From assembly GCA_023413135.1 (NCBI GenBank), contig JAEZQK010000003.1, positions 1-12,564 on the forward strand: DNA of 12,564 nt, written 5' to 3'. Positions 1 to 5,563 of this stretch are shown here, piece by piece (position 1 is the first letter of the stretch; each line of letters begins with the position of its first letter). A program made the translations under genes and the position numbers. Below the pieces are notes generated by a model. It was not told the DNA's origin. It worked only from the letters and a program-made list of their open reading frames with translations, and ran no database searches. This DNA is from Bacillota bacterium (GTDB lineage Bacteria > Bacillota > Clostridia > Christensenellales > Aristaeellaceae).

Positions 1-45
1 GGGGGGGCTCGGCGCGGCCGGGTACTATAGGTAATGTTGCTCGGC

Positions 46-105
46 GGGCGGAGCTGTGCCCCGCCCCTACGGCGTTCAGGCGAAGATGAATGGGTTTTCC
101 ATTCA
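46..105. repeat. Two short hairpins upstream of the XRE gene
   Basis: The first 160 bases hold no convincing gene. Two small inverted repeats can be seen. One is GC-rich, with GGGCGG pairing with CCGCCC at about 46-68. The other is a perfect 7-bp stem at 87-105 (TGAATGG, loop GTTTT, CCATTCA). Neither is followed by a T-tract, so neither is a clear terminator. The GC-rich one resembles small interspersed palindromes common in Firmicutes, but only one copy is present in this window. Confidence 0.3.
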
Positions 106-174
106 ATCACAATCCCCGGCATATTAAAAACGCGTTCGCAACCTGTGGTTGACAGATTGAATGGCCCCGCGTTC

Positions 175-203
175 TTGTAGTTTCATGGGCTGGAAGGTAT
201 ACT
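175..203 (+). promoter_or_regulatory. Possible promoter of the XRE-family gene
   Basis: TATACT at 198-203 is a good -10 box. TTGTAG at 175-180, 17 bases upstream, is a weak -35 box (three of six matches). A transcript starting near 210 would reach the ribosome binding site GAGGTG at 223-228. A better -35-like TTGACA at 149-154 has no -10 box at the right distance. Confidence 0.35.
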
Positions 204-235
204 GGGAGCGTAAAAATCAAACGAGGTGTATTATT

Positions 236-1027
236 ATGGCATTTTCCGAAAAATTGTTACTGCTAAGGCGGGAAAAGGGATATTCCCAGGAGAACCTGGC
301 CGACATGCTTGACGTTTCCCGGCAATCCGTTAGCAAGTGGGAATCCGGCACGGCGATGCCTGAAATTGACAAGCTGGTTTCCATCGCGACTATTTTCGGC
401 GTAAGCATCGATTCTCTTTTGCGGGATGACGCTGTCCCGGCATCAAGAGTTCCTGCAACCGCGGACAGCTCGGTGGTGGAGGAACTGAAGGAGATCAAAC
501 ACTATCTTAAGCGGCAGGGGACGATTGAATATGTAAGCAAGACGCGCGTTTGGGGCCTGCCCTTGGTACACATAAAATTATCAAGGTTCAGAAATGTCCC
601 AGGCATTGCCAAGGGCATCATTGCCATCGGCGATGTGGCGTTTGGTGTGGTCAGCGTCGGCGGCATCGCGCTGGGCCTGTTCAGCTTTGGCGGATTATCC
701 CTGGGCCTTTTACTGTCACTGGGCGGTCTTGCCATTGGCGGGCTGGCTCTTGGTGGCGTGGGCATCGGGCTGATAGCTGTGGGCGGGGCCGCCATCGGCG
801 TGTATGCGCTTGGCGGCTCTGCCGTCGCTTCGGAATTGGCGGTTGGCGGCGCGGCTGTGGGCCGTGTGGCTGTGGGCGGCGCTCCCCATGGCGATTACAC
901 ATTGATTACGGATCATGCTTCCAGGGAGCAGATTGTGCAATTTATTTTGCAGCATGTCCCTGGTTTTCCGGAAGGTTTGGCAAGGCTGCTTTCATTGGCT
1001 AGGTTCGGGAGCATAACACTCAGATAA
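236..1027 (+). CDS. XRE-family (Cro/C1) regulator with glycine-rich pentad-repeat tail
   Basis: This 263-aa protein begins at ATG 236, seven bases after GAGGTG at 223-228. The reading frame is open further upstream to 161, but no ribosome binding site was noticed there and the HTH begins immediately after 236. Residues 5-60 form a Cro/C1 helix-turn-helix (YSQENLADMLDVSRQSVSKW), so the protein probably binds DNA. Residues 100-120 are a linker containing WGLPLVHIKLSR. Residues 122-216 are roughly nineteen near-perfect five-residue units of the form [A/S]-hydrophobic-G-x-x (for example AIGDV, AFGVV, SVGGI, ALGLF). This spacing resembles the pentapeptide-repeat beta-helix, though the tract is hydrophobic enough to sit in or on a membrane. 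A charged C-terminus follows (216-263). HTH proteins with such tails occur in Clostridia. The ligand and target genes are unknown. The gene converges with the flavodoxin operon and appears monocistronic. Confidence 0.85.
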   Translation: MAFSEKLLLLRREKGYSQENLADMLDVSRQSVSKWESGTAMPEIDKLVSIATIFGVSIDSLLRDDAVPASRVPATADSSVVEELKEIKHYLKRQGTIEYVSKTRVWGLPLVHIKLSRFRNVPGIAKGIIAIGDVAFGVVSVGGIALGLFSFGGLSLGLLLSLGGLAIGGLALGGVGIGLIAVGGAAIGVYALGGSAVASELAVGGAAVGRVAVGGAPHGDYTLITDHASREQIVQFILQHVPGFPEGLARLLSLARFGSITLR

Positions 1028-1040
1028 AAGCTGCTAATAT

Positions 1041-1248
1041 AAACGAGGGGCTGTCGCATTATACTAATGTAAAACATTATTGAGTCCAAAGCCGCGAGAG
1101 ATTTTTGCGCAATACAAGGAGACTAAGCGAGGCGTAGCAGCGCTACGCTGAGCGGCAGACGACGCAGTAGTGCGCGAAAAGATCCGCGGCAACGACACAA
1201 TAATGTTTGGAAGCAGTATTAGTTGCTTATTGCGACAGCCCCTTCGTT
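1041..1248. repeat. Long fold-back (MITE-like) element between convergent genes
   Basis: The ends are a 12-bp perfect inverted repeat, GGGGCTGTCGCA at 1047-1058 and its complement at 1231-1242, extended outward by AACGA-like bases. Inside, more pairs follow in nested order: AAACATTATTG with CAATAATGTTT, GCCGCG...TTGCGCA (about 1091-1111) with TGCGCG...CGCGGC (1171-1190), and GCGTAGC with GCTACGC around the centre near 1140. Almost the whole 200 bases could therefore fold into one long imperfect hairpin. It carries no ORF. It could be a miniature transposable element, and because it lies between two convergent genes it may also stop transcription from both sides. No clear target-site duplication is visible. 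Confidence 0.7.
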
Positions 1249-1266
1249 ATCTTCATTGCTGCTTCA

Positions 1267-1917
1267 TTATAACAGATAGGGGCTTCGCTGCTTTATATCG
1301 ATGCCGTGTTTTTTAAGATCCCTGTCGATGTTTTTGTTTGCCCAGATGGCCATCAGCCGCCAGGCAAGGCCGGGCAAACGAAGCTGCGCAGCCTCATACA
1401 CCTGCCTTGGGGATTCTTCTCCTTTTTCCATATGGTCAAAGAAAAGGCTCAATTGCGGTATCACCTTTTTCGCACCTAAAAGTTTGTCAAGCGGCTGGCC
1501 ATTGAGCATGGCTCCCAAGCCCATCACAAAGCCGCCCATGTACGCAAGGCCGGTTTTATCCGAGAACAGTTCCAGGGCTTTCAGGCCGTTTTCGTGGGTG
1601 TGAGGGTAAGGCATGCCGCCCTGGATGATGCCGTACACCTTCTGTCCGTGAAGCAAATCCTTGCGGGCGCAAAGCGTCTCAAGCAGCGCATAGGTGTCAG
1701 CAGGGTAGGTGTTGACATAGCACGGCCCGCAAAACAGAATTGTATCGGCCTTCGCAGCCTCCTGAATGATTTCATCGAAGTTGTTCAGATGGGTGTACAG
1801 GTGAACAAGCGACACGGAGTGGCCCTTGTTGACCAGATATTCCCTGCACCTTGAGGTAAGCATGACGCTGGTACCCGTCTTCCGGGGGCTTGCATTGATC
1901 AACAAAAACTGTTTCAT
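1267..1917 (-). CDS. Flavodoxin-fold NAD(P)H-dependent oxidoreductase (second of a coupled pair)
   Basis: This 216-aa protein begins at ATG 1917-1915. The ATG overlaps the stop codon of the upstream gene (ATGA), and GGGAGGT lies about nine bases before it. The frame is open to 1947, but the coupled start fits the family better. The N-terminus reads FLLINASPRKTGTS, the classic phosphate-binding loop of NADPH-dependent FMN reductases (flavodoxin_2 group). Residues around 60-80 (ADTILFCGPCYVNTYP) match the second flavin-contacting loop. Unlike its neighbour it lacks the CxGCxxC motif. The last 50 residues (LPGLAWRLMAIWANKN) form a hydrophobic and amphipathic extension seen in some family members, possibly for partner or membrane contact. 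It likely binds FMN in the cytoplasm and moves electrons to a quinone, metal or protein acceptor. The substrate is unknown. Confidence 0.82.
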   Translation of the reverse strand: MKQFLLINASPRKTGTSVMLTSRCREYLVNKGHSVSLVHLYTHLNNFDEIIQEAAKADTILFCGPCYVNTYPADTYALLETLCARKDLLHGQKVYGIIQGGMPYPHTHENGLKALELFSDKTGLAYMGGFVMGLGAMLNGQPLDKLLGAKKVIPQLSLFFDHMEKGEESPRQVYEAAQLRLPGLAWRLMAIWANKNIDRDLKKHGIDIKQRSPYLL

Positions 1918-2453
1918 ACCTGGGCAACCTCCCTTACAATCTGCCACATCATTTCATCTGAAAGCGCCGGGCCTGTGGTGTAACCCTTTCCGCCGCCCCT
2001 TGTAATAACGTTGTTTTCATGCACCAGGCTTTGAAAGGCGTCTGCTTCCTTTTGATTGGCCTCTTCCTGGATGCCCAATGCAAAAAGTTTGAACTGCCGG
2101 TCCATCCAGCCGCCTTTGGTCATCTCGCCTTTGACCATAAAGTAGTGCCGGTCCATGATGAGCCCGAATTTATCCAGAACACGTTTGGTTCTCACGGTAT
2201 AGCCACCAAAGAGGATGGGGGATACGAATATGACTGCGTCGGAACGGAGAATCTTGCCGTAAATCCAATCGCCGTCGTCCCGTACGACGCATTTACCGTA
2301 GGTTTTGTAGGTGCATCCGTTGCAGCCTACGCAGGGTTTGACGGAGACATCACCCAGTGAAACGTACTCTGCCTGAACACCCTTTTTTTCAAATGCCTGA
2401 AATAATAGAAAACCGATTTGGTTTTTTCCTTCATCCGCCAGAATCGTGACCAT
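1914..2453 (-). CDS. Flavodoxin-family oxidoreductase with Cys-rich motif
   Basis: This 179-aa protein starts at 2453, with AGGAGA a few bases upstream. Residues 41-55 contain CVGCNGCTYKTYGKC, followed by D59-D60. This is the C-x2-C-x2-C-x7-C plus DD signature of flavodoxin_2-type NAD(P)H oxidoreductases, some of which carry an Fe-S cluster. DAVIFVSPILFGGYT (72-86) is the flavin-loop region. The N-terminus (TILADEGKNQIG) does not match the usual GSPRKxGNT phosphate loop, so FMN binding may be altered. The gene lies 16 bp after the FMN-binding protein gene and overlaps the next flavodoxin gene by 4 bp. The two flavodoxin products therefore look translationally coupled and could act together. 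The family is clear; the electron donor and acceptor are not. Confidence 0.82.
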   Translation of the reverse strand: MVTILADEGKNQIGFLLFQAFEKKGVQAEYVSLGDVSVKPCVGCNGCTYKTYGKCVVRDDGDWIYGKILRSDAVIFVSPILFGGYTVRTKRVLDKFGLIMDRHYFMVKGEMTKGGWMDRQFKLFALGIQEEANQKEADAFQSLVHENNVITRGGGKGYTTGPALSDEMMWQIVREVAQV

Positions 2454-2469
2454 ATACTTTTCTCCTGCC

Positions 2470-2868
2470 TTATTTTTTGCAGCTTTCCTTCAGCGCTTTG
2501 CTTACGGCACTTTTAATGGCTTCGCTGGACAGCGTTGCGCCGCTGACGGCATCCACCTGATACGTATTGGCATTGATCATGGCTTCCATGATAGCTTCGG
2601 CCTTTTTACCCATGCCGCTTTTATGCTCCAGGATATCGATATTTGCAATGGCATGATCCTTGACGGTGACGTTTAGTTTAACCTGCAAAAGGCCTGCGTC
2701 GGCCTGGCCTTCATACGTGCCGTCAGCGGCAAGGCTCATGTCCACATCTTCGTAGATGAGGGCGGCTTGCGCCTTAAGCGCCTGACTCCTGATGACAGTA
2801 AGGCCGCCAATAAAAATGAGCGCGAGGACGATTACCAGGATGATAATGACTTTCAATGCTTTTTTCAT
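2470..2868 (-). CDS. Membrane-anchored FMN-binding domain protein
   Basis: This 132-aa protein starts at ATG 2868, with AAGGAG about ten bases upstream. Residues 1-26 are MKK followed by a long hydrophobic helix, so the protein is probably an N-terminal membrane anchor or uncleaved signal with the rest outside the cell. Residues 50-130 match the short FMN-binding domain (FMN_bind, PF04205). The motif D106-A-V-S-G-A-T112 is the flavinylation site at which ApbE/Ftp-type transferases attach FMN covalently to the threonine. It would serve as an extracytoplasmic one- or two-electron carrier. Gene order (TetR 21 bp upstream, two cytoplasmic flavodoxin-fold enzymes downstream) suggests a flavin electron route across the membrane. 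No ApbE gene lies in this window, so the transferase must be encoded elsewhere. Confidence 0.85.
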   Translation of the reverse strand: MKKALKVIIILVIVLALIFIGGLTVIRSQALKAQAALIYEDVDMSLAADGTYEGQADAGLLQVKLNVTVKDHAIANIDILEHKSGMGKKAEAIMEAMINANTYQVDAVSGATLSSEAIKSAVSKALKESCKK

Positions 2869-2889
2869 ATAGCTACGCTCCTTACAACC

Positions 2890-3498
2890 TTATTCATGTT
2901 TCAAAATGCCATTCAGCACAATGTCCATTTGCACGTCGAACAGCGCCTGCGCTTGATCCGGTGTGATGCCTTGCTGGCGCGAGATCATGAGGCTGAACCC
3001 AAGGAATGAACTCCAGATGGAGAACGCGGCCTTTTGCGGGTCCATCTTCCGAAGCTTTCCCGCTTCCATATCCCTTTGCAGGTTGCCTGCCAGGTAGCTG
3101 AGCCAGGGGGTTGAACCGGGATTGTGCCGGGAGTACTTGTGCAGCACGATGAGGTTGTACTTTTCTGGCTCCTCCATGGCCAACTGCATAGACCTGCGGA
3201 AGGCGGCTTTCATGTTGGTGACAGCGTCCATATCGTCGGTGATCAGCCGCCGAATTTCGGCACCCAGCCAGGCTGTTTCTGCCGCTTCGATGGCGTCGAT
3301 GATCTCCTGCTTATCTTTGAAGTAGTGATAGACGACGCCGGTGGAGTAGTTCATTTTGCTGATGATTTTGCGGATGGAGACGGCCTCGAACCCCTCGTCC
3401 AGACCAATTTTCAGAGCGGTGTCCAATATGGCCTGCCGCACCGCGTCGCTGCGCGATTTTTGATCTTCCCTTGTCAACTTGTATTCCCCCAGGTTCAT
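2890..3498 (-). CDS. TetR-family transcriptional regulator
   Basis: Residues 22-65 (starting from ATG 3498) hold a TetR_N helix-turn-helix: ILDTALKIGLDEGFEAVSIRKI followed by YSTGVVYHYFKDK, the usual G-x-Y-x-HF/YF-K-x-K ending. The remainder is a helical ligand-binding and dimer domain of normal length (202 aa in all). The frame stays open to 3597, but the promoter -10 box at 3569-3574 rules out the longest form. ATG 3498 has a poor ribosome binding site. TTG 3477, preceded by GGGGGA, is an alternative start giving 195 aa. It is the first gene of the flavin operon, and a palindrome lies at its own promoter, so it probably represses itself and the three genes behind it until an inducer (perhaps a quinone or toxic electrophile) binds. 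Confidence 0.85.
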   Translation of the reverse strand: MNLGEYKLTREDQKSRSDAVRQAILDTALKIGLDEGFEAVSIRKIISKMNYSTGVVYHYFKDKQEIIDAIEAAETAWLGAEIRRLITDDMDAVTNMKAAFRRSMQLAMEEPEKYNLIVLHKYSRHNPGSTPWLSYLAGNLQRDMEAGKLRKMDPQKAAFSIWSSFLGFSLMISRQQGITPDQAQALFDVQMDIVLNGILKHE

Positions 3499-3552
3499 AT
3501 TCTTTGGACTGCTTATGATAACGGTGTCATGAAAAATAACAATGTTCAATTT

Positions 3553-3597
3553 CATAACATCGTTATGTATGATACATCTGTCAGATGCACTTGTCAA
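3553..3597 (-). promoter_or_regulatory. Promoter and likely TetR operator of the flavin operon
   Basis: Read on the minus strand, TTGACA (3597-3592) is followed by exactly 17 bases and TATCAT (3574-3569), a near-consensus sigma-A promoter. Just downstream, across the expected start point, lies CATAACGATGTTATG (3567-3553), a perfect 6-bp inverted repeat with a 3-base centre. A second palindrome, CACTTGTCAAGTG (3589-3601), covers the -35 box. Either could be the TetR operator; the one at the start site fits autorepression best. Confidence 0.7.
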
Positions 3598-3676
3598 GTG
3601 TTTCAGAGCATTTCTGTATTCTTTTTAACAATTACGAACAACAGCTGCGAAACAGGTGCTTTTTTGATATCTTTAG

Positions 3677-3704
3677 TTGAATCATGGATCATTATCGTTA
3701 TAAT
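3677..3704 (+). promoter_or_regulatory. Promoter of the degenerate HD-GYP gene
   Basis: TTGAAT (3677-3682), a 16-base spacer and a perfect TATAAT (3699-3704) point to transcription starting near 3711, about 34 bases before ATG 3745. It is divergent from the TetR promoter, with about 80 bases between the two -35 boxes. Confidence 0.65.
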
Positions 3705-3744
3705 GGAATCAGTGCAGCTCGATTTATGTAATGAGGAGCAGAAT

Positions 3745-5424
3745 ATGGAAACCATAGAAAAGACCATACCGGAGCTTCTGGAGGAGATCATAGGCGCAAT
3801 AGACTTTGATCTGATCAAGATCGTTTATGTGGATGCCGGCAACAGGCTGCTTCAGGAAGCTGAAGCGCTGGACAGGTCAGGCGACGAAACAGCGCAAAAA
3901 GCCTTGACTTTTTTGAGCCTGGAAAAAATAATTGGCTTGCTGGGTGCTACGAAGAACGCCCTTGTTTTGACCAATACCCTTACCCCCGTGGGTAAAACCG
4001 TATGCAAAAAAGTGAACATTCAATTTGCCCAGGAGGTATTTGTACCCCTGTTTGACGGGTCTTCCAAGGTCGCGGGGATCATCTACCTGGCAAGGCGGAG
4101 CGGCAGCAGCGATATGGTTCGCAACACCAAATACATCTATTCCATGAAGCTTCTCATCCATATGCTGGAGCGTAACATTTTTCAGGCGAAGATCCAGGAA
4201 AACCTGATCAAGACCGTGCTGCTGATGTGCGAGATCATCAACGCCAAGGAGCCGATGATGATGTCCAACCTCTATGCCGTATCCCACTGGGCAATACGGA
4301 TCGCCAGGCAGATGAAGCTTGCGGACAAGGACATACAGAAACTGCAGTTGGCGGCGCTGATGCACAATTTGGGGAAAATCTATATCGACGAGAAGCTGCT
4401 CAATAAAGAGGATGAATACACCCGGGAAGAAAGCGAAGTCATTAAGCGGCGCACCGTTCACAGCTATGAGATTGCCCTCCGGCTTGGCAGGATCTACGAC
4501 CTGGAGGATATACCGGAGATTATTCTCAGATTCCAGGAAAGGGTGGACGGCAAGGGATATCCCGGCGGCCTTACCGGGGAGAACATTCCGCTTTTGAGTA
4601 AGATTCTATGCGTGGCCAAAGCCCTGGCTTCCATGCTCACCAACAAGCCTAACAGGAAGGCCATGCCCCTGGATGAAATCATCAGGGAATTGAAGGACAA
4701 CGCCGGCACCCAGTTCGACCGGGAGGCTGCCGAGGCGGCACTGGTTTTGCTTTTATACAACAAGGAGGAACAGAGCGACTATTTTTCGGGCATCGGCAAT
4801 TATGCCACACTGAGCGTTACCATCGGCACACAAGACGCAAGCACCGTTCAACTGTGGGGCCATATTCGCAAAAACAGGAGCATCTATATATTCAATCCCA
4901 TGGGAAAAGCGCCAACCATTGATAAGCGCTTTATCACCGACTGCGCGCTGTATCTGGACATCAACGAGCGGATTTTACGGTTCGATGCGGAAATCGATCA
5001 TATTCTTGCAGACAGGATCCTACTGCGTAACGTGGAGCCCCAGGGGGAAGAGGACGTTTTCTCCATCCTGTGGTTCATGGAAGGCACGCTGATCACCAAC
5101 GAAAAGGTCATCCATAAGATCTATATCAATCTGCTGGGCGGCGATTATCTGGATTTTTTTATCTTCAATGAAGAGAAGCCATCCGCTTTTACCAGCGGCA
5201 TCGTGAAGTTGACGCTCAGCGACAAGAAGGAAACCTTCCTGCCGGGGATGATTACTTTCCGCCAGCAAATGAATGACAAGGTTTTTTTTCGCTTCAAATA
5301 CACAAACGTATCCGAATCGGAGCGGCAGCAAGTGTTTTCCGCCATGTTCCGAAAGCAGCTGGAAATGAGGGGACAAATCAAGGGCACCAATTACTACAGA
5401 ACCATCGTTCCCGCGGGAAAATGA
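3745..5424 (+). CDS. Degenerate HD-GYP protein with GAF-like N-terminus and unassigned C-terminal region
   Basis: This 559-aa protein starts at ATG 3745, six bases after GAGGAG at 3733-3738. The frame is open far upstream only because it runs antisense to the TetR gene. Residues 1-120 look like a small GAF-type sensor (AGIIYLARR near the end). Residues 175-335 align with an HD-GYP phosphodiesterase, but the metal site is broken: HD is HN (207-208), the next histidine is R236, HH is F263-Q264, and the DxFDA segment is KALAS (292-296). DGKGYPGGL (268-276) is kept. Residues 345-559 are beta-rich and end with FRFKYTNVSESERQQV and FRKQLEMR, reminiscent of the end of PilZ/YcgR domains. However, the RxxxR and D/NxSxxG signatures are absent, so PilZ is tentative. 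No signal peptide or membrane segment is visible. It is probably a cytoplasmic, non-catalytic sensor or effector of cyclic di-GMP signalling. Confidence 0.75.
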   Translation: METIEKTIPELLEEIIGAIDFDLIKIVYVDAGNRLLQEAEALDRSGDETAQKALTFLSLEKIIGLLGATKNALVLTNTLTPVGKTVCKKVNIQFAQEVFVPLFDGSSKVAGIIYLARRSGSSDMVRNTKYIYSMKLLIHMLERNIFQAKIQENLIKTVLLMCEIINAKEPMMMSNLYAVSHWAIRIARQMKLADKDIQKLQLAALMHNLGKIYIDEKLLNKEDEYTREESEVIKRRTVHSYEIALRLGRIYDLEDIPEIILRFQERVDGKGYPGGLTGENIPLLSKILCVAKALASMLTNKPNRKAMPLDEIIRELKDNAGTQFDREAAEAALVLLLYNKEEQSDYFSGIGNYATLSVTIGTQDASTVQLWGHIRKNRSIYIFNPMGKAPTIDKRFITDCALYLDINERILRFDAEIDHILADRILLRNVEPQGEEDVFSILWFMEGTLITNEKVIHKIYINLLGGDYLDFFIFNEEKPSAFTSGIVKLTLSDKKETFLPGMITFRQQMNDKVFFRFKYTNVSESERQQVFSAMFRKQLEMRGQIKGTNYYRTIVPAGK

Positions 5425-5478
5425 AGCGGTCTAATGGTTTCATCCTTATGCTGGGTAATTCTTGTTCAATAAAAACTG

Positions 5479-5507
5479 TTGACATGCATGAACTGGTGAT
5501 TTACGAT
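5479..5507 (+). promoter_or_regulatory. Promoter of the GGDEF/HD-GYP gene
   Basis: Consensus TTGACA (5479-5484), a 17-base spacer and TACGAT (5502-5507, four of six matches) lie about 60 bases before the start at 5564. The gene can therefore be expressed apart from its upstream neighbour. I looked for a cyclic-di-GMP riboswitch in the 139-base gap and saw none. Confidence 0.55.
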
Positions 5508-5563
5508 TAGGACGGATATTGTCGAAATTTACATGACTATTTAATGCAGATCGGGGTAGCTCT

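Noticed and set aside
502..1002. Overlapping ORFs on both strands across the glycine repeat (proline-, arginine- or tryptophan-rich)
   Set aside because: They are by-products of the GC-rich repetitive codons of the pentad tract; composition is unnatural and no ribosome sites were seen.
3124..3744. Upstream extension of the degenerate HD-GYP frame by about 200 residues
   Set aside because: It lies antisense to the TetR gene and its promoter, has no domain similarity I can see, and a clear promoter and ribosome binding site exist for ATG 3745.
5425..5563. Possible cyclic-di-GMP riboswitch upstream of the GGDEF/HD-GYP gene
   Set aside because: No GEMM-like conserved bases or paired stems were found; only a promoter is supported.
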